Shown: positions 25,371-32,696 of the stretch, piece by piece
How the letters are laid out: the number at the start of each line of letters is the position of its first letter
Position numbering within the stretch: the stretch's first letter is position 1
NCBI RefSeq assembly: GCF_000759715.1
Contig: NZ_BBLU01000015.1
Location: 35,607-99,606, forward strand
Direction of reading: 5' to 3'
Length of the DNA stretch: 64,000 bases
Source of the DNA: Demequina mangrovi
GTDB lineage: Bacteria; Actinomycetota; Actinomycetes; Actinomycetales; Demequinaceae
Notes under the pieces: model-generated
Told to the model about the DNA's origin: nothing
Databases searched by the model: none
Seen by the model: the letters and a program-made list of their open reading frames with translations, nothing else
Position numbers and translations under genes: made by a program

Positions 25371-25610
25371 ATGACGGACACGGCCACGCACCTCAGCCTC
25401 GACAACTACGCGGACCTGCTCGCCCTCGCCGAGGTGGTGCGCGCGACCGCACGGTGCAGCGCGTGCGGCGCGGACTCCGCCCCGGTGCGCACCGACGCGC
25501 TGTGGGTGCTGCACGACCGCACCGACGCGTCGCTCAGCGCCCCGCGCCTCCTGTGCGCGCGGCACGCGGCGCAATGGAGCCGCACGGGCATCCACCCCTC
25601 GTGGCGCTGA
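25371..25610 (+). CDS. Small CxxC/CxxH protein, family member 3
   Basis: A 79-residue protein: LSLDNYADLLALAEVV, then RCSACGADSAPVRTDALWVL (CxxC) and LLCARHAAQW (CxxH plus Trp). It is the closest relative of the product of 19493-19738 and 26443-26709. It lies 107 bases after member 2 and convergent to tdk with a gap of seven bases. TACGGT at 25326-25331 is a possible -10. A role in metal sensing or protein binding is only a guess. Confidence 0.8.
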   Translation: MTDTATHLSLDNYADLLALAEVVRATARCSACGADSAPVRTDALWVLHDRTDASLSAPRLLCARHAAQWSRTGIHPSWR

Positions 25611-25617
25611 CGCCGGC

Positions 25618-26247
25618 TCAGAACAGCGGCTGCGCGCCGGTCTCGTCCTCGGGAACGCCCGCCGCGCGGACCGGTCCGACCTTCTCGAGGTAGCAGGCGC
25701 CGCACAGCGACTCGTAGTCGGCCTGCTGACCGTCGATCGCGACCTGCTCGCCGTGGCTCACGAACACCCCGCCGATGACGCGGCCGTTGAAGATCGCCTT
25801 GGACCCGCAGCGGCAGATGGTCTTGAGCTCCTCGATCGCGTGGGCGATCTCGAGGAGCCGCAGCGAGCCGGGGAACGAGTGCGTCATGAAGTCGCCGCGC
25901 AGCCCGTAGCAGAGCACCGGCACGCCGTGGCGGACCGCGACCACGAAGGCCTCGTCGACCTGCGCAGGCGTGAGGAACTGGGCCTCGTCGATGAAGACCG
26001 CGTCGATGCCCTCGAGCGGACGATGCGCGACCAGGGCCTCGAGGAGTGAGTCCTCCCCGCCGAGCAGCACGTCGACCTGGCGCTCGACGCCGAGCCTCGA
26101 GGAGACCGACCGGCCCGCCTTGGTGTCGATGCCGGGCTTGACGATGACCGGGTGCTGGTCGCGCTCCTCGTAGTTGTACGCCGCGGTCAGCAGGAGCGCC
26201 GACTTGGACGAGTTCATCGCCCCGTACCGGAAGTACAGCTTCGCCAT
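25618..26247 (-). CDS. tdk: Thymidine kinase
   Basis: A 209-residue type II thymidine kinase. It has the P-loop FRYGAMNSSKSALLL at residues 5-20, DEAQFLTPAQVDE (Walker B/DEAQF), the substrate loop with GDFMTHSFPGS, and a zinc site built by CRCGSKAIFNGRV and CGACYLEKV. It phosphorylates thymidine with ATP in pyrimidine salvage. The start was chosen at 26247 for GAGAAGGG upstream and the conserved MAKLYFRYG; the frame stays open for 29 further codons without homology. Confidence 0.95.
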   Translation of the reverse strand: MAKLYFRYGAMNSSKSALLLTAAYNYEERDQHPVIVKPGIDTKAGRSVSSRLGVERQVDVLLGGEDSLLEALVAHRPLEGIDAVFIDEAQFLTPAQVDEAFVVAVRHGVPVLCYGLRGDFMTHSFPGSLRLLEIAHAIEELKTICRCGSKAIFNGRVIGGVFVSHGEQVAIDGQQADYESLCGACYLEKVGPVRAAGVPEDETGAQPLF

Positions 26248-26330
26248 CTCAGCCCTTCTCGCGCGCCACCGATCACCGGAAACCTTAGCGGCGCACCGGG
26301 CTGCGCCGGACCGCCCGGCGTGTCTCCCGC

Positions 26331-26357
26331 GCATCGTCCCTGCACCGCGGACGATGC
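26331..26357. repeat. Inverted pair of the 9-mer GGACGATGC between tdk and a CxxC/CxxH gene
   Basis: GCATCGTCC (26331-26339) and GGACGATGC (26349-26357) are perfect inverted copies separated by nine bases and can form a 9-bp hairpin. The same 9-mer is found singly over 30 times in the window. Paired uptake sequences in Neisseria and Haemophilus sit in the same kind of intergenic hairpin. Confidence 0.7.
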
Positions 26358-26442
26358 GGGACCATCGGCCCCTCGGGGGTCACCGGGCCGCGCTAGGGTG
26401 TGCGGACCCGATGACAACGACGTCACCTCCTGGGAGCTGAGA

Positions 26443-26709
26443 ATGATCGACGACCGCGCGGACCACGCCGGCCTCACGCTCGACAACTACGCGGACCTGC
26501 TCGCCCTCGCCGGCGTGGCCTCGGCCCGCGCGCAGTGCTCGTACTGCCCGCCGGACCACGATGCGGTCCCGGCCAACGCGCTCTATCTGCTGCACGACCG
26601 CTCCGGCGACACCGAGAACGTGGGCCTCATGTGCCCCGAGCACGCGGGCGAGTGGTGCCGCACCGGCCTGGTCGGCGTCGCCGCGCCGCTGGCCTCCCCC
26701 GGCCGCTGA
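26443..26709 (+). CDS. Small CxxC/CxxH protein, family member 4
   Basis: An 88-residue protein: LTLDNYADLLALAGVA, then QCSYCPPDHDAVPANALYLL (CxxC) and LMCPEHAGEW (CxxH plus Trp). It has a GGGAG site before the ATG and a -10-like TAGGGT at 26394-26399. With members 2 and 3 it forms a cluster interrupted only by the reverse tdk gene. It is the last gene before a 369-bp gap containing inverted repeats. Confidence 0.8.
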   Translation: MIDDRADHAGLTLDNYADLLALAGVASARAQCSYCPPDHDAVPANALYLLHDRSGDTENVGLMCPEHAGEWCRTGLVGVAAPLASPGR

Positions 26710-27078
26710 CAGGGGCGGGACCGACACCCGCCGCCCGCACCCGCTTCCCGCGTTCGTCCGCGCGCGTCGGCGCGCGCAGGAGATGCACGATGCGGCGCCC
26801 TCGCACCTTTCATGCACGAAGGCACGGGGCGGCCGGGGCGGGAGGCGCGGCCGGGGTGCGGCAGGCCCGAGCGACGCGCCGCCATCGCCCCACGCACACT
26901 CGTGCGTGAAAGGTGCGAGGACCGTGCACGGCGCACCACCTCGCACGCGGCGCTCGTGCATGAAAGGTGCGAGGACCGCGCATGCCGCCCCACGGCGGCG
27001 CACGGCAGGGTGGCGTGGCCCCACGCGGATCGTCGACCGGCCCCCACGCCGCCGCACCCTGCGACGTAGCCTGGCCGC
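26710..27078. repeat. Gene-free 369-bp stretch with three copies of a 20-bp element
   Basis: This stretch is very GC-rich with no convincing gene. TCGTGCATGAAAGGTGCGAG occurs at 26955-26974. A copy with one change (GCGTGAAAGG) lies about 53 bases earlier near 26901-26920, and an exact reverse complement lies at 26801-26820. The outer two could pair over 135 bases of loop. The end of the stretch holds the -10 of the MFS gene (TAGCCT, 27067-27072). The repeat may be a remnant of a short mobile element or a protein-binding array. Confidence 0.6.
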
Positions 27079-28491
27079 ATGGCCGACTCTCCCCCGGCAC
27101 GCGACGCGGGCGCCCCCTCGGCGACCCGCACGCAGATCACCGTCCTCTGGATCGCGATCCTCGGGAGCTTCGTCGCCTTCCTCGACGGCAGCATCGTCAC
27201 CGTCGCGCTGCCCGCGATCGCCCGCGACCTCGGCGGCGGCGTCGCGCTCCAGCAGTGGGTGGTGGACGCGTACCTCATCACGCTCGGCGCGCTCATCCTC
27301 GTCGCGGGCTCGCTCTCGGATCAGTTCGGCCGCCTGCGGGTGCTCACCGTCGGGCTGATCGGCTTCGGCGCGATGTCCGTGCTGATCGCGCTCGCCCCCA
27401 CCGGGCCGGTGCTCATCGGCGCGCGTCTGCTTCAGGGCGTTGCGGGCGCCCTCCTGGTCCCCAGCAGCCTCGCGCTCATCATGAGCACGTTCCGCGGCGC
27501 GGCCCAGGCGAAGGCCATCGGCACGTGGACCGGCGCGACCACCGGAGCCTTCGTCGCGGGCCCCGTGCTCGGCGGGCTCCTCACCGACTACGCGTCGTGG
27601 CGCTGGGCCTTCGCGATCAACGTCCTCCCGATCGCCGCGACGCTCCTCCTCGTCGCGCGCCTCGACCACCCGGACACACGACGCGAGAACGCCTCGGTGG
27701 ACTATGCGGGTGCGATCCTCTGCACCGTCGGCCTCGGCGCCGCGGTCTTCGCTCTCGTCGAGGAGCCGCACCTCGGCTGGTCGGATCCCGCGATCTGGGG
27801 CTCGGCCGCGATCGGCGTGATCGCGACCGCAGCCTTCCTGCGCCGGCAGGCGACCGCGCGCGACCCCATGCTCCCGCTCAGCCTGTTCCGCGCCCGCAAC
27901 TTCGCGTGGGGCAACCTCACCACGTGGTTCGCGTACGGCGCGCTCGCCCTCAACGGCTTCATCGTGAGCGTCTACCTGCAGCAGGGCGCGGGCCTGTCCG
28001 CGACCGCGGCCGGCCTCACCGAGCTCCCCATCACGGTGCTGATGATCCTGTTCAGCTCGCGCGTCGGCACGCTGGGCGCCCGCTTCGGGCCGCGGATCTT
28101 CATGACGGTCGGCCCGCTCGTCATGGCGGTCGGCTCGTTCATGCTCGTGGCGATCTCCGAGGACTTCGACTACTGGACGCAGGCGCTCCCGGGAATCGTG
28201 GTCTTCGGCATCGGCCTCACGCTCATGGTCGCGCCGCTGACCTCCGCGATCCTCGGCGCGATCGAGTCCGAGCGCTCCGGGATCGCGAGCGCGGTCAACA
28301 ACGCGGTCGCGCGCATCGCCGGGCTGGTCGCGATCGCGCTCATCGGCACCATCGTGGGCGGCGAGCTCGACCTCGACGGCTTCCACCGCGCCACCATCGT
28401 CGCGGGCGGCTTCATGCTGCTCGCCGGCGCGATCTCGTGGATCGGGATCAGGAACGACGCCTTCGCGGCGGACGATGCGCCCGCAACCTGA
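27079..28491 (+). CDS. MFS drug exporter, DHA2 (14-TM, EmrB/QacA) family
   Basis: A 470-residue integral membrane protein. The first helix ITVLWIAILGSFVAFLDGSI contains the DHA2 motif D1 (FLDGSIVTVALPAI). Motif A-like GSLSDQFGRLRVL follows helix 2, and motif C-type GPVLGGLLTDYASWRW lies around helix 5. About fourteen hydrophobic helices can be counted. The family exports drugs and cationic or lipophilic compounds by proton antiport. Leaderless: TAGCCT is six bases before the ATG. No local regulator gene is adjacent. Confidence 0.92.
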   Translation: MADSPPARDAGAPSATRTQITVLWIAILGSFVAFLDGSIVTVALPAIARDLGGGVALQQWVVDAYLITLGALILVAGSLSDQFGRLRVLTVGLIGFGAMSVLIALAPTGPVLIGARLLQGVAGALLVPSSLALIMSTFRGAAQAKAIGTWTGATTGAFVAGPVLGGLLTDYASWRWAFAINVLPIAATLLLVARLDHPDTRRENASVDYAGAILCTVGLGAAVFALVEEPHLGWSDPAIWGSAAIGVIATAAFLRRQATARDPMLPLSLFRARNFAWGNLTTWFAYGALALNGFIVSVYLQQGAGLSATAAGLTELPITVLMILFSSRVGTLGARFGPRIFMTVGPLVMAVGSFMLVAISEDFDYWTQALPGIVVFGIGLTLMVAPLTSAILGAIESERSGIASAVNNAVARIAGLVAIALIGTIVGGELDLDGFHRATIVAGGFMLLAGAISWIGIRNDAFAADDAPAT

Positions 28492-28494
28492 GAC

Positions 28495-28827
28495 CTACAG
28501 GTCGCGGATCGCCCGCTCGACCAGGTACTGACGGTTCATGACGATGGCCTGCATCGCCGGCAGGAAGACGCACGAGATCGCGACCAGCGGCACCAGCGAC
28601 GGCGCGGCCGAGGGCAGCACCAGCCCCCACAGCAGCGACGCCGCGAACCAGATGCCGGCCGAGATGTAGTACTTGCGCTCGGCCGTCTTCACCCCGGCCC
28701 AGATGTAGGACGCCCACGGCAGGACGCCGAAGGTGACCAGCGGCACCAGCACCCACCACGAGCGGGCCAGGCGCCAGCGGCGGCTCTCGAGGCGGCGCTG
28801 CGCGTACTCGGGAACGGGCGTGCTCAT
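28495..28827 (-). CDS. Small membrane protein with about three hydrophobic helices
   Basis: A 110-residue protein with hydrophobic helices WWVLVPLVTFGVLPWASYIW, YYISAGIWFAASLLWGLVL and SLVPLVAISCVFLPAMQAIV, and a basic N terminus. No family recognised. Its ATG overlaps the stop of the upstream GNAT gene (ATGA), making it the last gene of a three-gene reverse operon with the GNAT and RraB-like genes. The stop lies three bases from the MFS gene stop. Confidence 0.75.
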   Translation of the reverse strand: MSTPVPEYAQRRLESRRWRLARSWWVLVPLVTFGVLPWASYIWAGVKTAERKYYISAGIWFAASLLWGLVLPSAAPSLVPLVAISCVFLPAMQAIVMNRQYLVERAIRDL

Positions 28828-29339
28828 ACGGGGCCTCCCAGGGAGATGGTCCAGATGTTGAGGGTCATGGGGACGCCGCGGTAGTCGTCCTCGAGCGTGC
28901 CCTCGTGCGTGAAGCCCGCGCGCCGGCACAGCGCGTTCGAGGCGACGTTGTCGACGTTCGGGCAGGCGAGGAGGGTCGTCGGGAGGTCGTGCTCGCGCAC
29001 CGCGGTGCGCGCCTCGTCGACCAGCAGCCTCACGGCGGCGGTCGCGACGCCCTGGCGCTGGTGCGCGGGAGGGACCATCCAGCCGGTCTCGAGGCACGGC
29101 TCTCCGCGCAGCTCCGACTCCCACCAGCCGATCGAGCCCAGCGCCTCGGACGCATCGTCCCTCCGCACGGTGTACATGTGCGGCCGCCCGCTGTCCCAGC
29201 CGCGGATGTACTGCTCGTGGCGCCTGCGGATCCTCTGCGCGGACTCGGGCCCGGCGAGGTGCTCCATCATCTCGGGGACGTTCGCGGCGTGCAGCAGCGG
29301 GAGGTCGGCGTCGGTCCACCTCCGCAGGCGGTAGGTCAC
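28824..29339 (-). CDS. GNAT-family N-acetyltransferase
   Basis: A 171-residue protein. It starts VTYRLRRWTDADLPLLHAAN and has the acetyl-CoA loop HQRQGVATAAVRLLV near 95, then NVDNVASNALCRRAGFTHEG, the layout of RimJ/RimL-type GNATs. The GTG start overlaps the RraB-like gene stop (GTGA) and its own stop overlaps the next gene (ATGA), so the three are tightly coupled. Substrate unknown. Confidence 0.9.
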   Translation of the reverse strand: MTYRLRRWTDADLPLLHAANVPEMMEHLAGPESAQRIRRRHEQYIRGWDSGRPHMYTVRRDDASEALGSIGWWESELRGEPCLETGWMVPPAHQRQGVATAAVRLLVDEARTAVREHDLPTTLLACPNVDNVASNALCRRAGFTHEGTLEDDYRGVPMTLNIWTISLGGPV

Positions 29340-29725
29340 AGGCCCTTCTCCTCGTCGGTGAGGAGCCCGGCCCAGCCCTCGTAGTCGCCGCCGTGCTTCT
29401 CGGCGAGGCTCTCGCACAGGTCGACGGTCTCGCGGAGCAGGTCCGGGACCAGCGGCTTGCGGTAGTGCCGCACGAAGAGCATCCACTCCGGGATGTCGTG
29501 ACTCGGCTCGACCAGCTCGTGCGTGACGCGCTTCGAGCGCAGCTCGTCGGCGGCCTCGCGTACGCGCGGCTCGGAGGTGAAGGAGAGGAAGAACTCCGAC
29601 TCGCGCGGCGCCGTCACATCAGCGCCGCGCTCGGTCATCGCCTCGAGCTGCGCGGCGTCGTCGGCCCAGAGGTCGTACGGGCCGACGCGCTTGCGTCCGC
29701 CGAACACCTTCGCGAGGATTCCCAT
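29336..29725 (-). CDS. RraB-like protein (ribonuclease E inhibitor family)
   Basis: A 129-residue protein with features of the RraB fold: ADDAAQLEAMTERGADVTAPR, FFLSFTSEPRVREAADELR, and the C-terminal helix ending YEGWAGLLTDEE. E. coli RraB binds RNase E and modulates RNA decay. Actinobacterial relatives are of unverified function. TAGCGT six bases upstream of the ATG suggests a leaderless mRNA. First gene of the reverse operon 28495-29725. Confidence 0.82.
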   Translation of the reverse strand: MGILAKVFGGRKRVGPYDLWADDAAQLEAMTERGADVTAPRESEFFLSFTSEPRVREAADELRSKRVTHELVEPSHDIPEWMLFVRHYRKPLVPDLLRETVDLCESLAEKHGGDYEGWAGLLTDEEKGL

Positions 29726-29764
29726 GGGTCCACGCTAGCCGCGCGGGGTCCCGGGCAGTGACCG

Positions 29765-30292
29765 TCAGGCGGAGGCCGGGCGGCGCATCGTCTCCACGAA
29801 GCCCAGGCGCGTGTAGACGCGCAGCGCGTCCTCGTTGTCGGCGTCGACCGTGAGCGCCATCTCGCGCTCCCCCACCGCCTTGAGCGCGCGCGCCGATGCC
29901 GCGATGAGCCCCGAGGCGACCCCGGTGCGCCGATGATCCGGCAGCGTGATGCAGTCGAGGACGTAGGGCGCGTCGGGAAGGTCGTCGCGGAGCGTGCAGC
30001 GCTGCACCACGGTGACGATGCCGGCGACCTCGCCGTCCTCGGTGAGCCCGACAGGCGAGGCGACGGGCATGAAGTCGCCGGCCTCGTTCTTGAACATCGA
30101 CTGCGTCGACGCGACGACGTCATCCCACTCCGGCTCGTACGGCGGGCGTTGCGGGTAGGCGTCCCACACGGCTCCGGCGATCCACGGGATGTCCTCGGGG
30201 ACGGCCGCTCGGACGTGGGGCCAGGGCGCCGACGCTTGCAGGATCGCATCCACCGGGGCGACCATGACGATGCGGTCGACGGGCCGCGTCAT
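29765..30292 (-). CDS. GNAT-family N-acetyltransferase
   Basis: A 175-residue protein with an N-terminal strand/helix (WPHVRAAVPEDIPWIAGAVW), central GEVAGIVTVVQ, then the acetyl-CoA binding segment ITLPDHRRTGVASGLIAASA and DADNEDALRVYTRLGFVE near the end, as in many GNATs. Start 30292 was chosen because GGAAGAG precedes it; an ATG 15 bases upstream has no such signal. It is divergent from the small Cys-rich gene, whose regulated promoter lies 40 bases away. Substrate unknown. Confidence 0.88.
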   Translation of the reverse strand: MTRPVDRIVMVAPVDAILQASAPWPHVRAAVPEDIPWIAGAVWDAYPQRPPYEPEWDDVVASTQSMFKNEAGDFMPVASPVGLTEDGEVAGIVTVVQRCTLRDDLPDAPYVLDCITLPDHRRTGVASGLIAASARALKAVGEREMALTVDADNEDALRVYTRLGFVETMRRPASA

Positions 30293-30331
30293 CGCTCTTC
30301 CAGCCATACGGGGACCGTATCACCCACCCCC

Positions 30332-30361
30332 TTGACAGATACCCCCAGGGGTATGCATACT
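30332..30361 (+). promoter_or_regulatory. Promoter with CstR/CsoR-like operator in the spacer
   Basis: TTGACA (30332-30337) is followed by the palindrome ATACCCCCAGGGGTAT (30339-30354) and a -10-like CATACT (30356-30361). The palindrome therefore fills the spacer, an ideal repressor site. ATACCCC-N-GGGGTAT palindromes are the operators of the CsoR/CstR family. A near-identical site precedes the sulfide:quinone oxidoreductase gene (45142-45157). Confidence 0.75.
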
Positions 30362-30430
30362 GGTCGGGACGCGGCGGGGTGATCCCCCCTCGCCCGGCCG
30401 CGAACATCGTCGAAACAAGGAGAAACCCGT

Positions 30431-30601
30431 ATGTGCTCTCGAATCACCTGCAACCAGTGCGGCAAGGCCACGTGGACCGGCTGCGGCCAGCACATCGACC
30501 AGGCGCTCGCCGGCGTCGCCCAGGACCAGCGCTGCACCTGCGACCAGGGTGGCTCGGGCAACTCGTTCGGCTCGATGTTCTCGAACATCTTCTCGCGCTG
30601 A
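30431..30601 (+). CDS. Small Cys-rich protein under a CstR/CsoR-like operator
   Basis: A 56-residue protein with AAGGAG nine bases before the ATG. It contains CNQCGKATWTGCGQH (a CxxC and a further Cys followed by His) and a later CTC, six Cys and one His within 36 residues, then a Gly/Ser/Phe-rich tail. Similar CxxCGKxTWxGCGxH small proteins are common in bacteria and unnamed. The operator suggests induction by reactive sulfur or copper, so it may be a thiol or metal carrier (inference). Followed by a strong terminator hairpin. Confidence 0.85.
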   Translation: MCSRITCNQCGKATWTGCGQHIDQALAGVAQDQRCTCDQGGSGNSFGSMFSNIFSR

Positions 30602-30633
30602 CGCGCACGGCGCGGTGATCGCGCACTGACGTG

Positions 30634-30672
30634 AGGCCCCGCAGGCACCCCGACCGGATGCCTGCGGGGCCT
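30634..30672 (+). terminator. Rho-independent-type terminator
   Basis: AGGCCCCGCAGGCA and TGCCTGCGGGGCCT form a perfect 14-bp stem with an 11-base loop, 33 bases after the Cys-rich gene, followed by TTCGC. Typical of GC-rich actinobacterial terminators with a poor T run. Confidence 0.85.
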
Positions 30673-30762
30673 TTCGCATGCCCGGCGCCCGCGGCGACGC
30701 TCCCGACGTTCCCCCGGCGGGCTCTCAGCAGGCTCTCAGACACCGCTGGTGGGATGAGGAGC

Positions 30763-31242
30763 ATGACGAACCGGACATACACCCCCGACCTGCACGAGCT
30801 ACTCGAGTCCGCCGACGACGTGACGTTCACCGAGCACCTCCCCCAGGCGCTCGACGTCGAGGCCTTCGCGACCTACCTGGCCTTCCAGGAGATCGTGGAC
30901 AGCTATCACGACGTCGCACGGCCCGGCGAGCACGCGTACGTGTGCTTCGACACGGCCACCGGGGCGCTCGCCGTGATCGACTGGGCGCTCGACGTCGGCG
31001 TGGGCACGCGCCAGGGCCTCGGGGACGCGGCCGCCGCGCGCCTGCTCGCCGAGCGCTTCCTCACCCAGCCAGGCTTCGCGGCGCTCGTCGACGCCGAGCT
31101 CGAGCGCCTCTCGGACGTGCTGCTCGCCTCCGACGCGGCCGACTCGACGGCCGGCGCCGCCGCCGAGGTGCTCCGCCGGCACACCGCGCGCCTCCACGCG
31201 GCCGAGCTCCCGGCTCCGATGCGCGAGCCGCGGAGCGCGTAA
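30763..31242 (+). CDS. Hypothetical cytoplasmic protein
   Basis: A 159-residue, acidic and mostly helical protein with a clear GAGGAG before the ATG. Conserved-looking segments are [40 protein letters not shown] and a long helical C terminus. No signal peptide, membrane helix or recognised domain. It precedes arcA in the same direction, but a separate promoter (TAGGCT, near 31281) lies between them. Confidence 0.7.
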   Translation: MTNRTYTPDLHELLESADDVTFTEHLPQALDVEAFATYLAFQEIVDSYHDVARPGEHAYVCFDTATGALAVIDWALDVGVGTRQGLGDAAAARLLAERFLTQPGFAALVDAELERLSDVLLASDAADSTAGAAAEVLRRHTARLHAAELPAPMREPRSA

Positions 31243-31318
31243 CAGCGCCCCCGTGCTCGCGGCGGTCTCGCCGCCGCGGCTAGGCTCGAGGCACCCTTCA
31301 GAAAGGTGCATCCAGGCC

Positions 31319-32575
31319 ATGACGGAGATGCAGGCCCCCGCCATCACGCTGCCCGAGTACGGCGTCCACTCGGAGGTCGGGAGGCTCCACAAGGTGCTCA
31401 CGTGCTCCCCGGGCCTGGCGCACCACCGGCTCACGCCGTCCAACTGCCAGGACCTGCTGTTCGACGACGTCATGTGGGTCGAGAACGCCGAGCGCGACCA
31501 CGCCGCGTTCGTGCAGATGATGCGCGACCGCGACATCGAGGTGCTCGAGCTGCACACCCTGCTGGCCGAGACCCTGGCCCTGCCCGAGGCACGCGCATGG
31601 CTGCTCGATCGCAAGGTCACCCCCGACGAGGTGGGGCTGGGCCTCGCGACGGACATCCGCGCCTACCTCGACGACCTCGGCTCGATGGACCTCGCCCGCC
31701 ACATCATCGGCGGCCTCTCGACGCTCGACCTCCCCCGCGACTTCTCCCCGCCCGGCATCCAGCTGGTGCGCGAGGAGTCCGGCATGCGCGACTACCTGCT
31801 GCCGCCGCTGCCCAACACGCTCTTCACACGCGACACCACCTCGTGGATCTACGGCGGCGTCACGCTCAACCCGCTGTACTGGTCCGCCCGTCACGCCGAG
31901 ACGCTCGTGATGAAGGCCGTCTACACGTTCCACCCCGACTTCGCCGATGCGGTCAACGTGTGGTGGGGCGACCCCGAGCTCCCCAACGGGCTCGCGACGC
32001 TCGAGGGCGGCGACGTCATGCCCGTCGGCAACGGCACGGTGCTGGTCGGCATGTCCGAGCGCTCGTCGCGCCAGGCGATCACGCAGCTCGCGATGGAGCT
32101 GTTCCTCGGCGAGGGCGCCGAGCAGGTGATCGTCGCGAAGATGCCGCGCCTGCGCTCCGCGATGCACCTCGACACCGTGTTCACGCTCGCCGACCGCGAC
32201 ATCTGCACGGTCTTCCCCGGCATCATCGACGAGATCGAGACGTATGTGATCCGCGAGGCTCCCGCGCCGACGATGCTCGACGTGCGCCGCGACGAGCGGC
32301 CCTTCGTCGACGTGGTCGCCGAGGCGCTGGGCGTCGACCTCCGCGTCATCGCGACCGGCGGCGACCGCTACGCCTCCGAGCGCCAGCAGTGGGACTCGGG
32401 CAACAACCTCCTCGCCCTCGAGCCCGGCGTGGTGGTCGCCTACGACCGCAACACCCACACCAACGAGGAGCTGCGGGCCGTCGGCGTCGAGGTCCTCGAG
32501 ATCGTCGGCGCGGAGCTCGGGCGCGGCCGCGGAGGCGCGCACTGCATGACCCAGCCGCTGCTGCGCGACGCCTGA
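31319..32575 (+). CDS. arcA: Arginine deiminase
   Basis: A 418-residue enzyme that hydrolyses arginine to citrulline and ammonia, the first step of the ADI pathway. Family motifs are in place: [18 protein letters not shown] at the N terminus, [14 protein letters not shown] near 165, [20 protein letters not shown] near 225, the catalytic His/Asp region [12 protein letters not shown] near 280, and the catalytic Cys in [13 protein letters not shown] near 409. Length is normal. The other ADI genes (arcB, arcC, arcD) are not in the window, so the gene stands alone, with a promoter at TAGGCT (31281) and a terminator behind it. Confidence 0.96.
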   Translation: MTEMQAPAITLPEYGVHSEVGRLHKVLTCSPGLAHHRLTPSNCQDLLFDDVMWVENAERDHAAFVQMMRDRDIEVLELHTLLAETLALPEARAWLLDRKVTPDEVGLGLATDIRAYLDDLGSMDLARHIIGGLSTLDLPRDFSPPGIQLVREESGMRDYLLPPLPNTLFTRDTTSWIYGGVTLNPLYWSARHAETLVMKAVYTFHPDFADAVNVWWGDPELPNGLATLEGGDVMPVGNGTVLVGMSERSSRQAITQLAMELFLGEGAEQVIVAKMPRLRSAMHLDTVFTLADRDICTVFPGIIDEIETYVIREAPAPTMLDVRRDERPFVDVVAEALGVDLRVIATGGDRYASERQQWDSGNNLLALEPGVVVAYDRNTHTNEELRAVGVEVLEIVGAELGRGRGGAHCMTQPLLRDA

Positions 32576-32582
32576 TCTTTTT

Positions 32583-32605
32583 ACGCAACGCCCGTGTTGC
32601 GTTTT
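32583..32605 (+). terminator. Terminator hairpin after arcA
   Basis: ACGCAAC-gcccgt-GTTGCGT followed by TTT, with TTTTT also before the stem, seven bases after the arcA stop. The right arm overlaps a possible -35 (TTGCGT) of the heme locus promoter. Confidence 0.75.
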
Positions 32606-32650
32606 CCGCGTCGCTCCCGCTAGGGTGCGGGTAAGGCAAGCCTCACCTGC
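32597..32650 (+). promoter_or_regulatory. Iron-regulated promoter with a DtxR/IdeR-type box
   Basis: TTGCGT (32597-32602) and TAGGGT (32621-32626) form a promoter with 18-base spacing. TAAGGCAAGCCTCACCT (32632-32648) matches the DtxR consensus TTAGGTTAGGCTAACCTAA in most positions and covers the transcript start. Iron-bound DtxR/IdeR would repress the HtaA gene. The repressor gene is not in the window. Confidence 0.75.
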
Positions 32651-32696
32651 CCTGCCATGGCGCCCTGCGCGCCTCCGTTCCCCACCAGGAGTTCAT

